A DNA stretch of 64,000 nt from Thysanoteuthis rhombus (Eukaryota > Mollusca > Cephalopoda > Oegopsida > Thysanoteuthidae): positions 29,813,041 through 29,877,040 of the forward strand of contig OY735215.1 of assembly GCA_963457665.1 (NCBI GenBank). Direction: 5' to 3'. The notes beneath the pieces are model-generated. The model saw nothing but the letters and a program-made list of their open reading frames with translations, searched no databases and was not told the DNA's origin. Both the position numbers and the translations under genes were made by a program. This document shows, one piece after another, positions 11,331 through 24,192 of the stretch (position 1 is the first letter of the stretch; each line of letters begins with the position of its first letter).

Positions 11331-12344
11331 TGAATTAAATTTCCACCCATCTATCTGACTAAATACCTACTCAAAAAAAAAATAGTGTAGAAACTTAATT
11401 GAGATATTATTACTACTACTAGCTCAAGAATCACTTTAAAGTGACCATTTCTTAAAGAAAGGCAACTTGATTTTTAAGAATAAAGGCCGATATCAAGTTT
11501 CCAGAAACTTTAAAGATACCATGAAGTACATTGTTTAAATTCAGTCATTGTTGTATTCTTGTACAAAATTTTCTTATTGACTACAAATATGCCCAAAATA
11601 ACTTCAAAATTTTTATGCAGATGCCTTTTTCTTCTTTTTTTTCCATTGTATGAACAAAACAAACACTATTTATTTGCGTTGAATAGTAATTACAGTGAAG
11701 CTGACGGACGCCCCATATTTTTGCCTAAATGAACTAAATTATAATAACAGAGGTTACATGCAAGGGTCTTTCAGTTGAGGCAGAAAACATTCCTAAGTTT
11801 CTGAAGGCTAACAACGAACATGAATGAAATCTTCACAACATCTGACTTGATACTTTATCCTAATTATGTTTGGTACACCATGCAGCAATTATGAGTCAAA
11901 AACACTTGTGAATTTTTTTTTTTTTTTTTTCTGACTTAACACAGTAGTGAAATGGCTCAATAATTTATGGATTATTCTTGTGGCGTTCAGCCTCGTTTGA
12001 AAAAAAGTGTTCTCTGCCCACATAGGTCAAGTTTGTTTTGTATTGACGTATTCAGAGTATGAATTTGTTTTTTGTCGCTTTTTATTGAACTCTATGAAAG
12101 GGATGTATTCATCACAAAGAGATGGTTAATAGTTTGCAATATCAGTCACCATGAATTCTAAATCTCTTGAATTTATGGTCCTTTATAAACAAAACAACGA
12201 TAATTGCAAGTTTGTTGAGTACTTCAAACATCTCATCAAACTTTTCAATCTCTTTTTCATCAACTTGAAATAAACACTTAATTTTGTTCACATTCCCTCG
12301 GTACTAAAATGGAGAGTAAGGGGCCTAACAGTTGAAAATTAATG
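11331..12344. other. AT-rich sequence, no recognised feature
   Basis: Contains a T run at about 11918-11930. I found no coding, RNA or terminal-repeat signal on either strand. Confidence 0.55.
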
Positions 12345-12530
12345 TAATCTGACCAGAGTTCAAACTCTAGTTGTGTTTACTTTTCACTAATACCTTTGGG
12401 AAAGGCATGAATCCACCTTCCTTCAGCTATGCTTAGATAGTTTGGCAGTTGGAGCCCCTTAGCCCTGTATGCCTGTCCATCTTGGGCATCAGATTAGCAG
12501 TCTCTGCCCTGTTAAAACCCACTATAGTTA
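12345..12530 (+). mobile_element. tRNA-derived SINE-like repeat, copy 2
   Basis: A B-box-like segment CAGAGTTCAAACTCTAG lies at about 12355-12371. It is followed by the family block ACCTTTGGGAAAGGCATGA, then ATCCACCTTCCTTC, and a 3' part ending TAGCCCTGTATGCCTGTCC. The same order occurs at 47.4 kb. Such a pol III B box upstream of a 'TTGGGAAAGGCA' block fits a tRNA-derived SINE; the A box is not clear. Confidence 0.55.
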
Positions 12531-14454
12531 CAATTAGGTCTCTATGGATTGTTTGAGAAATGGAAACAAAACCATTGCATCAGATGTTGTACGACAAAGG
12601 AAGCAACTTTGGTTTGCTTTGCATGCTACTGGAATTATAGTTCAAATCCTTTATGGTACTAAAGTTTTAAAAAAAATTGATTTTTCATTTAAAATTTTTT
12701 TCTTCTTTTAATGTAAACCTTCGGCTCGATATAATGCTCTCTCTACTTGAGATAAGTTTTTATGTGAAACGCTGTGCCATTTTCAATCGTGATCATTCGT
12801 AGATTCTATGCCAATCTTAAGGAAATGAATCCATTGCTGACAAGAACAATGAAATTACACAATTAGTTATGACAGTCTTATGGCTCATAATATTGTAGAT
12901 CCCCAAACAGATTTCAGATATGTTTGAATGCTAAAAGATACATTTTCACAATATTTGCAGCTATGTTCTTATAGCTTTCTCTAAGAGCAAATGAAAGATA
13001 TACAAAAAAAAAAAAATATTGGAATGTACTGGAAGAGAAATCACTATATTTTTGATATGATCAATGAAAAATGGTATATGATGACACCTTTTAATTCAGT
13101 TATCATACTTTGTGTCATTAGAAAGAGGAATTGGATGAAATTTGAGTGAAAAATAATTTTTGTACATTATGTAGAGCTGGAGATATGCGTTTCAAGTTGT
13201 TCACTGTTGATAAAAAAGACGTAACAATGAAAATAATCAAAATTTCAATGCGCACTACCTTCACATTTTTAAAATCTACTGGAATTCAACTTTTAGATTT
13301 CAATAAAACCTGTAATTATCTTGAGTGACTTTGGTTTTTTTTTTTTTTCAAGTAAAAGTGAGATACAATTATTTTGTGTTCGTGACACTGAAAGTTGTAA
13401 ATGTGTGAAAAATAGTTTTATTTAAAGTATTTTTTTAAATTAAGAGCTCATTTCAGATGCCTCCCCTCACCTGAGAAGGAAAACAGCTGTTGCGGTGTAA
13501 TAATTACATAAAATCAATTGTATAATAAAGGATTAATTAGTATCTCCTGTCAATTGTTTACTGCTCATTAACATGATAATCTATGTACATCTGCACTACT
13601 TGTGTCAATTCTATTGTACCATATTTCAAGAACATGTTTCAACATAGCTCTAAAATATCTCACCTCAAACCACTGGTATTGTTCCAAAAGGGTATTTTCA
13701 CTTCAAAAGACACAAGAAGCAAAATAATATATCCACTCTCTTGGCTTTTACCATGATGACTTTTTGATATCTGCCAAAAGTATTGTTCTTGTCATATCAA
13801 ATCTCTCTGTACCTGTCTTGCCATAGTTAGCTTCAATATTTGTAATTGAACTCTCAATGGCTTGTTCTTTTGACCATGAAAACAATTATTCAACTCTGTA
13901 TATCTTTGTGTATATTTTTTTTTTTTTTCAGTATTTATCTCATCAGTTAATCTCATTTTGCGTTTGTACTTTATTGGATTCTACGATGACTTTAGGTAAA
14001 ACTGACATTTTTGCTTCCATTATAGAAGAGTGGTTTACTCCTGTACACATTAACTTACTTATTTGGGTTTTTTTTTGTTTTTTTTTGTTATATGTCTGTC
14101 AGAAGACCACGACAGACAATTGATAATAAGAAGAATACATTAACAACTATCTCCAGAATTTAAACTCATCTAGCTAATTCCATTTCATGAGTTATAGTTA
14201 TCTATGCAATATAATTTTTATTCATTCACTTGAAATAAAAAGATAGATTTTATAATCACTTTCTCTTAAAAAGCACTGTGATTTAATACCTTGATCAACA
14301 TCATTTTCACCAATAGCTAAATGAAAATCAGTTTGTATATAGCTACAATTCAAGGAAAGTAATTGTTAGTCTGAAATAATTAAAAGCAAAACTATCTTAA
14401 TATGAGAAAATATCTCAATAAAAAAAAATCCTGGATCCCTCTAACATTTGATAA
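12531..14454. other. AT-rich noncoding stretch
   Basis: No recognised gene or transposon. It has homopolymer runs near 13005-13016, 13335-13348 and 13917-13928. The short frames at 13146-13328 and 13857-14123 (+) have no domain features. Confidence 0.55.
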
Positions 14455-14530
14455 ATTCTTCCTTTCCACAAAATGTCGTTGAAATTCATTAAGAACTTTT
14501 TGAGATATTGCATGGACGAACAGACCTACA
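14455..14530 (+). repeat. Solo unit of dispersed repeat D1
   Basis: TTCCACAAAATGTCGTTGA, then AATTCATTAAGAAC, then GAGATATTGCATGGACGAAC. This matches the units clustered at 52.1-52.76 kb and one inverted unit at 26.9 kb. The wording, a 'TTGAAATTCATT...GAGATAT...GACAGAC' type of phrase, is common in interspersed repeats of invertebrates. Its class is unknown. Confidence 0.7.
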
Positions 14531-15226
14531 ATAGTGAATACATATACATCTGCCAATGAAAATAGAGGGGGGGTAAATTGGCGTGGAATTTAATTATAGC
14601 TATACCAAAGATACTAATCAGTTTTTAGCATTGAAGCAGTTCTTAGAAACCTGTTGAGGTTTTTGTCGTACTATTAGGTTATACTTACAAGCTCTTTTCA
14701 AGTTTATTATAAAATTCAGAATATCAATTGTTACAGATTGCAAAATTGCTTTCATGCAGCATACATGATGGTGCTGTGTTTAATTGATAAGCAGAAACCT
14801 CAAGTTGAGAACACAAAGATTGAAGGAAAATAATGCTCAGACAGTTGTTTTTTCTTCCTTTCTTCATCCATTTCTTTTTCTTTCTTTTTTTCCAGCCTTC
14901 TATAATGTGATTTAACCAGCCTGGAAGAAGTCAGCCTTATTGCAACTTTTACTAAAGGAATATTTTATCTTTGAGGTAAGCATACATCTGTATATAGAGA
15001 TCACTCAAAATTTAATTTAATACAATTCTTTTTTAAAGAACTATATTAGTTAAATATGTAACATTGTATAAGTTTCTATGTGAACTGTACTCTCTAACCT
15101 GTATCTCAAGTTCATGTTTTAATTGTCGAATCTACTATCAACATCATCTGATGTGATATCACATGGTGGATACCTTCTGGATTTATATTTGTAGTATTTT
15201 TTCTACAGGTGATGCCAGATACTTCC

Positions 15227-15229
<3 letters not shown>

Positions 15230-15294
<65 letters not shown>

Positions 15295-15298
15295 TGAG
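15230..15298. repeat. (TA)n microsatellite with (GA)n end
   Basis: About 55 bases of alternating TA followed by GAGAGAGAGTGAG. It is one of three long TA arrays in the window. Confidence 0.95.
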
Positions 15299-15428
15299 AA
15301 GAGGTGCTCCGGAAATGTTTTATAAGTTTTACTTCATATTTATTTACTAGCCTGCTCTAAGAAAAAAAAAAAAGTAAAATAAACTATCTAATGTGATTGC
15401 GTTGTCTAGGTGAATGTTCTAACATTTA

Positions 15429-15486
15429 CAGGAAATAGTATGAATGTTTGACATTGGACCAGAATGGTCTCATTGGCATTGCTTAC
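15429..15486 (+). repeat. ~55-bp direct repeat, copy 1 (partner 17632-17683)
   Basis: CAGGAAATAGTATGAATG, then GACCAGAAT and ATTGGCATTGCTTAC, recur 2.2 kb downstream with a 7-base gap and few substitutions. I saw no LTR-type ends on either copy, so I cannot say whether they bracket an element. Confidence 0.75.
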
Positions 15487-17631
15487 AGTAGCTATAGATA
15501 TCAGGCTACCACAAACACCCGACAAAAGGGAGGATGTTAAGCCAAACAAATGTTTAGTCGTGTCGATTGCTCAACTACAAAATATTGAAACTTATATGAG
15601 CTATTTCCTTGGATGTGACGAGAATGCCTTGTCTCAAAATGAAGCCACTGAAATTGCTTGGGTGTGGAGGAGGATGTTGTAATGTCATCATTTTACTGGC
15701 GGCTTGTTACATCCTCCTAGATTAATAATGCGTTCATCAGCGAATTTGTCAAGTCTCGGCTTTAATTGACCTGAACTAAAAATAATTTGGTCTCTGAGTG
15801 GTCTGTCAACCAATTTGTTAGTCATAGTAGAAAGGGTAGGTAGAGGTCCACTATCTATATATTGCCAGTGGCTTTAGGGTGTGGGCTATCGGCCACTTTT
15901 TGATTTTAGACTTAATGATCAATTTCTCAAAATCATTTTGTTGGTTCTATATTTTAAGATATAAAAAAATTGATCTATAAAAGCCAATAGCCACAGGAAC
16001 ATCATTCGATAGTCTTACTTTATTTGTTTCCAGGCAATGAGTGATGTACCATATTTATCTACCTCAGCAATAAAGATTAATCATATGTTGAATTTTAAGA
16101 CCAAAGACCTACATGAAATCCAAGAGTGTTACTGTGATTCTGGAGATACAAGACAGCCGTTGTTGATGCTTACACCTTGCACAGCTGAAGCATAGCTTAT
16201 AAACTCAAATCAAGCTAGCCAAAGTAGATTACCTATTGGTGTGCAGATATACCAATATTTATAAGGTTAGTTGCATGTTTCGCTCATGTAGTTCAGTTGG
16301 ATAATATTCAGTAGCCTTCGATCTTGTACCAAAACTCTCTTGAGGATTGGGTTATGAAGTTCATGGAAACTGTGTTTTTTGGGAGGGGGGGGGGGCCTAA
16401 ATATTCCTTACCAAATTATATGGTTTTTACTGTTATTAAAAGCCATGTGACTCTGCCACCTGTTGATATAATGGGTTAAACAATTTAGAATATAAGTCAT
16501 CAGGAGACTGCAGTAATGAAGTAAATGTATTCATATTATTAGGTGAAAGAGGACGTATGGGGTCACAAAAGAGGAAACGAATGTTAAATATGAATAAAAC
16601 AGAACTCTAGTCAAAGTGACTTGATAAATTTGCGTTTTTTTTTCTGTTTTTTTTTTTGTAACCATTCTAATGATTTTATAAGCATACTTTATGCTAAAAT
16701 CTACTCCATGTATATTCCTCTATTACCCCTAACATGCTTAATTGTACTACCGACCTTATTTCATTTATCCCATTCATTCACCAAAGTATTAATCTAATCC
16801 TCAAAGTCTATCTTAATCATGGAGACACAATTTGGTAGCAAGCCAGAAAAGGGAATAGGTGAACCTATTTCATATTCTGATTATAGCTACTTGATACCAC
16901 TTTTTCTTTAATACTCTTGAGATAGGCGTAGATCTTTTTCTCTTTACTCTTTACTAAATCACTTTTTCTATAATCCAATCCATAACCAAGTCTAAACCCC
17001 AAGTAGTGATATGGGATTAGATATCTCATCTTCCTTTGGAACTACAAGATCTATCTGGAAAGTATCCAGCCACTTGATATTAACAAAAAAATAGCCTGCC
17101 GAGGACTATGGTATCTTTGTCCCTTTCAAAGTACTCTACTCAGGATCTCAAACAATTATCGCAGAATCCCTTTATCTTCTCAAAACTAAGTTCTCTTTTT
17201 TGATCAATATTGGCTGCATTGTAGTGTTCTCCTTAATCTCATCCGCAGTCTAAAATCTAGTTAGGAAAAGTTGGAAGTGATAAGAAACCAAATCTGGTCT
17301 TTAAGTGCAAGGAAAGGCTGACAGACCGAGGTGATGCAAAGTCAGCCTAAAGATGCTGCATGATAGACAAGCTCTGTTGTTGTGACTGTAATGGTCACGC
17401 AATACGCAAGCTCACTCAGTAATGTCTCACTGCCGACTAAGTAACACCACTGAAGAGTGAAGGTATCCTCTGATTGGCTGCCAAGTCACATCAAGGCATT
17501 GCAACTGGTTTTCATATTCAAAATAGCTGAATACTTTCTGGACATATCCCATACTTTCTTCAGTTACTACGCAGTTCATTTGCTTGATTGATGCTTACCA
17601 ACAATAGCTGCAACTAAAGCCCACACATATT
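15487..17631. other. Sequence between two direct repeats; unassigned short ORF and hairpin
   Basis: A 72-codon frame at 15464-15682 (+) is less biased than its neighbours and slightly GC-richer, but I do not recognise it. Just past its stop, AGGAGGATGT at about 15670 and ACATCCTCCT at about 15711 form perfect 10-base arms of a hairpin. Another GC-richer patch lies at 17330-17480 and includes GTAATGTCTCACTGCCGAC. A G run of 14 broken by one A lies near 16381-16395. It may be the remains of a larger transposon. No protein motif supports this. Confidence 0.4.
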
Positions 17632-17683
17632 TGCAGGAAATAGTTTGAATGTCTGACCTTTGACCAGAATTGGCATTGCTTAC
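17632..17683 (+). repeat. ~55-bp direct repeat, copy 2
   Basis: Second copy of the repeat at 15429-15486. It reads CAGGAAATAGTTTGAATG, then GACCAGAATTGGCATTGC, with the GGTCTC-containing spacer of copy 1 missing. Confidence 0.75.
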
Positions 17684-18726
17684 TAAATATATGCTCTTTA
17701 TCTTTCTGTCTTAAAATTGCATAACGGAGATAATGTGATATCCTAAAATCTTCAATATTTCAAAAACCAATGAAAGATAGCAGCTGTGAATGATTATATT
17801 TGCTTTCACCTTTTGCTATCTTTAATAGCATTTATGTTGGTAACAGCTTGCTTGTATCTTTTGTATTCACTGTTTACTTAGGAGATAAAACTATTCTATA
17901 AACAACTTACCTTCATTTTCTGCTTACCAAAAGCTTTTTTGTCTTGGAATTACAGCTTCTTTTCTGCCTGTCAGCCATGTGACTGCAATAGTAGTTTTGA
18001 AAACTTGAAGGGTTTTCATCTGTATTATTACTATTTTTTTTTTTTTTTTTTTTTTTATGTAAATCTCAAAGTTAGATGGAAAAAATTTTCTTCATTGTAT
18101 GATCCCAAAGGAAAAATCTTCTCTATTTGAATGCTGTCTCAGATTAAGTCATAATAATCTACAACTTATGGCTTCACAATCTTCATAGCCTTGAAAAATC
18201 TAAATTGCAAGTTTTGTGAGACCTTCAGGTGTAAATTTTTTAACGAGTGGCCTTTAAGCTTTATATAGCTTGGGGACTCGCCAAGTCTAAATCCAGCACT
18301 GTTTGAATGATCCTTGGTTTGCAGTTCTAGTACGCTTTTGGTCAAGGTATGGCTTGTCTCTAACATTCCAATGATTTATGACTATTCAAATAAAATTTTC
18401 ACTGTGAATAGTATTGAGATAATGTTACCCGAAAATATATAAAATTTTGTTTGGTTGTACATCACTATTATACAACTAGTTGGGTTCTTTCAAAACCATT
18501 CATAATAAAAATAAAAAATTTAAAAAAAACTATAAAAAAAAGAAAGGGCGGTAAAAATCTGGTAATGGCTCAGAAAAAGGAATTTGCCGACTGAGTTTTC
18601 ATTTTGGCCAGACCGCTAGTGCTAATATTTGAGAAAAAGATAAATCCAACCGACATCTCATCACTAGTAATCTTGTCACTAGTACACCATTGAAGTCAAG
18701 AGGAAAGAGTGATTCATTATACCATA
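17684..18726. other. AT-rich sequence, no recognised feature
   Basis: Contains a T run at about 18036-18056. The frames at 17939-18130 (+) and 18166-18366 (-) have no domain signature. Confidence 0.55.
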
Positions 18727-18912
18727 TATGCCAATATATAAGACTGACATTTGATTTTTTTTTTTTTAATGCTAATATTATACTGCGTCCATGCATTGGT
18801 ATTATGGCTAGGGATCCATCAACCAAAGCTCCATATGGACAATTGGAGGAGTTGTAGTGAGTGGTAGTCCTCCAAATACCCTTGTAAACCATTTGTCTTA
18901 TAGTCCAGCGTA
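18727..18912 (-). mobile_element. TIR MITE family M1, copy B
   Basis: Bounded by TATGCCAATATATAAGAC on the left and GTCTTATAGTCCAGCGTA on the right, which are inverted relative to each other. Inside, read on the minus strand, are GGGTATTTGGAGGACTACCA, CTCACTACAACTC and CATAATACCAATG, shared with the copies at 44.8 and 50.4 kb. At 186 bp it is the shortest of the better-preserved copies. It has no coding capacity. Confidence 0.8.
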
Positions 18913-21900
18913 TACAGTAATCTAATGTTCAAGAAATTAAGATTCATATACTTTAAAACAACTGATTTTTTTGCCATTACAGGCAAAAATTTTCTTAGAA
19001 TTCTCTTGAAACTTTTTTATATCTATCTTTTCTGGAACAGCTTTTTTTTTCCTGATTTTCTTTCAATTTTTTTATAACATTTTTGGTATTGATATAAGGT
19101 TTGAGTTATGTTCACAGATCATGTTGATAAATAGAGAAAGTAGATAGATTGACACTATTCCTGAAAACTAACAGTGATTTGGTTTAGTTGGTGTTTTTTT
19201 TTTTTTTTTTGCAGGGGGGGTTCTTCCCTCTCTTTTAATAAATATTTCATTTAGTTCATGGATTTTTGTTTTGAATTCTTGGAATTTTTGTTTAACATTC
19301 CTCGGTTTTTCCATGCAATGAACCACCTATTGTTTTTCACTACTGTGTCCTGCTCTTGAAATGCTTTCTTTAAGCGACAGGGAACAGAGAGAATGAGAAA
19401 AAAAAAACATTGGAGGAAATGAAGTAATTGAAAGAGGAGTATTAGATAGAATTAACCTAAATAGTAAAGATGAAAAAACAAAAAGTATGAGTAAAAAGGA
19501 AAGAATGAGTAATGAGAGGTTGAGAGAAATGAGGAAGAAGAATGAAAACTATAGGGAGAAAGCAGAGAAATGACTGAATAAATGAGAAAGTTTTCAAAGG
19601 AAGGAAAGCAAATGATTGGAGAAAGGTTAAAACTGGAATTGCTCTTTTTTACTCGCTGCTTATCTGAATTCATCGCCTGCTTACTCTGACCATAAATGAA
19701 TTTAATCAAATTTCAAGTGAAGATTACTTGTTATTCGTAGACAACGGATGTTCCCTCCAATTGTGGGAGAAGAAAAAAAGCTTTTTTTTTTAAATACATG
19801 GCTCCTCCACTGTTTGAAAGATGTATCTATATCTGGAGATCTAGATGTAGATCTGGAGATCTAGATAAATAGAGAGCCAGAGAGATGATGTATATATTTA
19901 TCTGCACAAGCAACCAAAATTTACTTTCACATACAGTCACAAAACAGGATCACATCAATGCAGTCTGTCATCCACTAAAATAGTACCATGAAAACTGATA
20001 CCTCTTAGCAAGATTACAATGAATATCTCGGTCTGTATCAGTAGCAGTTGGTACCTCCCTGTAAAGTATCCAAAAGTCTAAGTGTTTCATTCTTTTCCCT
20101 CACCTACTTTTCAATTTTGGAGCTAGTATTCAGCTTTTTTTTTTTTTCTTTTTTTTTTTTTTTTAACTGATCAACGTGGAAAATCTTGTAGAAATAGCGT
20201 CATAATGACGTTGATTTGAGTATCAATGTATTTCTAAATTAAGTCAGCATTTGTTGTATTGAACTTCCATCAACTTAAATGTGTTAAACAGTCGGACATT
20301 AATGTTACATGGTCACAAAGGACCTATTTCTATTGTGTTCTGTGGCAATTGTGTCACAGATTTTTGTTCTAGGATTGGCCGTTTCTGCTCTCATATGGGT
20401 AATTTCAGTTCATCTTACTTGCACATTATTTTGTTTTGGTCAGGGATGTATCTAGGTTAACTCTCAGCTCAAACTTATTGCTCAATCTCTCACTGAGTCA
20501 TTGACCTGTGAAAAATGGCAAAATTAATTCTGTTTGCTTAAAAAGTACTCATTTGATGTTTCACTTTTGAAGTTTCCTTCATTCACTCATTTTTTTGATT
20601 TAATATAGTTGTAGTCTACAAGTATGTTGTGATTTATCGGTTAAAGTTACTTTTTAACCAGCTGATTCAGATTTGAATATTGGGGTGTGATTCTTAACTT
20701 TGAGCACATCTTTCGCAATTGAAGTTTCTAGCGATCTGTTCATATGTATACAAGTTTACAATATCTAACAATTGTGAATCTCTGCATGTCCAAATTGTTT
20801 GTAACAGAACTGGATATTAGATATACCTTGATCTCATAGAATCCTAATGAAAGGTTAACATTTTCGTGATCTGATATCTTCAAATCAATAACTAGCATAG
20901 AACTAGTAATAAATGGCAGGATTATTTTCACATGAATCAACAGTCCTACATAAGATCAGTGTAACTGAGCTCTGTCTAGGATCAAAGTGTTGCTCCCCAG
21001 CACTTCTGCCTTGAATCGGATATCTGTTTACCCATTAAAAAGTGATGCCCGTGTGCAGAAATCTAAGTGAATAATCTATCTATTGGCTGATGTGCTTTAG
21101 TAATTAATGATTTTAGACTTGAAAAAATTCTTTTCAATTTATCCCATAGGGCAGAATGTAGAATTGATATTTTTGAGTTGAATGAAATGGGGGAGGGGGT
21201 GATACTAATCTTTTTAAGATACAACTTTCTCTTTCATTTACCTTCAGGCACCTGCCTTGAGAAAGAGGCAATGTGCATTTGTTACTTCATCTTGAAATCA
21301 GTTTTCTATCAATAGTCTGACTCTACCATAAAACAGTTATTCTTGTGGTACATTTTACATACATACCTGTTACACTGTCACCTTAAAAATGAATTTTCCT
21401 ACAGTACTTGTATGATTGCTCAGTTATTTAAGTACATCTTGAGCACATTGTTATGGATTAATAGTTAGTAAGCTGAACTCACTATTTCTACTGAGTGGTA
21501 AGTTTGGTCTTAACTGGGTGCTCTGTATTTGTGGCCTTGTGCCTAAACTAAGCTTAGTAAATAACAAATTAATTACATTTTTGCTAAGGTATTTCACTTA
21601 TAATTTTGGTACTGACTGCTTCTGCAGTTAAAACAAGAAATTATGCCAATAAGAAATACGAGAGAACTTATTGTCCAAAGCATGTTATTACATACATGAA
21701 GAAAGACAACTGTCTGCTTTACTTCCTGGTATACACCTTCACATCATTTAGTCATGAAAATGTTTCTTTATTTTTCATCAGTTTGAATTTTCCAACAGTC
21801 AATTCAGGATAGCCACAAAAGCCCTAAGCAGATGATCCCATATTGATTCATCTTCATCCAACTTACTATTTAGACTGGTTATAGGAGTGGTCATGTAATT

Positions 21901-22308
21901 TAATTTAATAGTATTCAACACAAATGCACAGAAAATCTTGGAAAATATACAATGTATTCTACACATACGCCTGATGTGCTACGTGATTTGGCATGTTAGT
22001 AGCATTAATTTGGCCATCTATGGTAGGTAGTATTAAGTTTGTTCAGTCTTAAATTAGACTATTTGTTATAAAAAGCAACGTCTTTTACTCCAACCCATTA
22101 AGAGAATCTTGTATTGGAGATTAGAATATCTGGTTGTTTCATCTAGAATAACCTCAGTCGATATGACCTTGTAAATAGTAGTTCTTTGCTTTGCTGTATT
22201 CTGTCCTTTTTTTTTTTTGATAATTTTCATGCTAAACATCCAAAATCAATCAATTTTACTATTCAATTGTTTGTCTCTATTTCTTGAACTAATTAACATG
22301 ATGATGCC

Positions 22309-22309
<1 letters not shown>
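18913..22309. other. AT-rich noncoding stretch
   Basis: No recognised gene. Includes a purine-rich patch at about 19380-19630, the direct repeat at 19831-19866, T runs near 20135-20164 and a (CA)-poor, otherwise plain background. The reading frame at 19452-19709 (-) is a Ser/Phe-rich shadow of the purine-rich patch. Confidence 0.5.
19831..19866. repeat. Tandem duplication of a 16-mer
   Basis: ATCTGGAGATCTAGAT occurs twice, at 19831-19846 and 19851-19866, separated by GTAG. Each copy is itself partly palindromic around AGATCT. Confidence 0.85.

Positions 22310-22358
<49 letters not shown>
22310..22358. repeat. (TA)n microsatellite
   Basis: CATACATA leads into about 20 TA units ending in CGTACGTG. 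Overlapping frames on both strands here encode Tyr-Ile repeats and are artefacts of the microsatellite. Confidence 0.95.
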
Positions 22359-22359
<1 letters not shown>

Positions 22360-23524
22360 GTACGTGATATCAAATAAAAAATGCACTACTGTTGATGTAA
22401 TGGTTCTTAAACACTGGGCAATATCTTTGGTAGAAAAAGAACTAAGAATACTTTTTGTGATTGGAAAAAAAGAAAAGGCAATCATACTATCAACAAACAT
22501 GGATCAATCAGTCCATAGCTTGAAATGAAGTTATTAACTGAATTTTCAACTGTAGAGTGTTCAATCTACTTCATCAATATTCTGTATTGAATTAAGTACG
22601 TAAACCAGCGAGAATATTATGTTGAAAAATAGATATTTGTTGTGCAAAATAAATGCCTTTTTTGATCATTTGGCTGCAGTCTTATTGATGTACCTATGTA
22701 CAATCAAGTCTCTGTCTCTCAGTGAACTTTCCTATTTAAAGATAAGCACATACTTATTTAGACATGGCAATATATATGGATTTTGTTTTTTGTTTTTTTC
22801 TTTTAAATTTTATCTTCTGCTTGTACCACAAGGTGTTGTGAGGGAAATGGTGGTTGAAGGCATGGTGGGTCATCTCGGTGATGGATAGGTCATTGGACTT
22901 GGGCGTTTATGTCTTGCAATGCATATTATAAAGACTGGGAAGCTGAAAGCTGTTAAATTGTGAGCATAACATGATGAAATAACATGAATTAGTCCACCAA
23001 TAACTCTATCAGTTGAGATAATTGTTCCTACTTCTGTATTTTAAGTATCACCATTTTTACCAAATTAATACCTCTTTATCTCTCAAATGCAGGCTTCTTC
23101 TTCCAACCTATTTTTTGATAATGGCATGTTCTGATTGTGTATGTAATAGAAATTAGTTGAAAAAATAAACTCTGATGTGTTTATTTTTTCTAAGTTGAGT
23201 ATTTTATGAGATGTAAAAAATGAAATGAAAAAGTACATCAGACTATCAAGTCTGTAAGTTCGTAAAAGGTGTGAAAAGGAAACTCGTGTTTACAATACAA
23301 TTATGCTTTATCATTATTTTTGTCCATACAAGATCAAAATTTTATATTCAGTCCCATTTTGAAATTAAATGAAATAATTTAAAAACAAGTTCTAGTAAGA
23401 TGTGAAACAAACCTGATACTTCCTGAGAATATGGGTCTGTACATTCATGTGAAGTTCTCCCTTGCAATAGTCATTTAAAAGAACAATGACTTGGATCTTA
23501 GCAAAACTTGAGATGGAATTGTAT
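22359..23524. other. AT-rich sequence, no recognised feature
   Basis: Frames at 22217-22528 and 22619-22888 (+) have no recognisable domain. A tRNA-like phrase near 22875-22905 (GATGGATAGGTCATTGGACT) has no B box after it. Confidence 0.5.
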
Positions 23525-23885
23525 TAAAAACTGTCAAAATAGGTTTCTAAAGTTTTCAAGTTAGTCTGGCAGGCATTTGCTCCTACAAAAAAAAAATTTT
23601 CTTTGGAGAGAAAAAAAAAAAAATCCTTTCCCCACCTATAAAGTCCCTCAGTTTATGTCTGGCAGCATTCACGTTTCAAACTTTTTTCAGTGATCGCTGC
23701 CTAACAGAAGCAAGAGATATAACTTATTCTTTATACTTTGATTACCTCTTTTTGCAATTTTTAATTGATCAACCCCAACAGCGTACTGCTAAAAGATGTT
23801 GGTCATGTGACAATTTCTATTGAATAACTAAGCAGACCTGTTATTCACCTGTTCTCAGTTTGTTTACTGAAAAAATTTAATCAAG
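23525..23885. repeat. Dispersed repeat family, copy 2 (partner at 3.9 kb)
   Basis: Same-orientation relative of 3905-4215, slightly longer because of A runs near 23587 and 23610. The aligned blocks are the AAACTGTCAA start, the TGATCGCTGCCTAACA core and TCTATTGAATAACTAA near the end. Confidence 0.7.
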
Positions 23886-24192
23886 ATTTTTTTTTTAATA
23901 AAATCAGGAGAGAAATTTTTGAAAAGTGAACCCGTTAACATTACATTCGTTCAGATTTTAATCTTTACTAAATCCCATCCTTCCCCATATCCCCTGTCTA
24001 TCCCATTCCCTCTCTTCACATTTTCTTTAAACATTGCGTTTTTGTGTTTATCCTATCCTTCCTCTGATTTTCTATTTATACGTTTCTTTTTATTTCTCAT
24101 TTTCTTTTCTTTTTTTTTCTGTCTTTCATTTTTCATCGCTTCCTCTCCCACCCCCACCCCATGCCATTTCATTTACCTCATTTATTTCTCTT

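Noticed and set aside
22217..22528. Overlapping frames on both strands across the TA array
   Set aside because: Tyr-Ile repeats are produced by the microsatellite.
22875..22905. tRNA-like A-box phrase
   Set aside because: No B box follows and no cloverleaf pairing.
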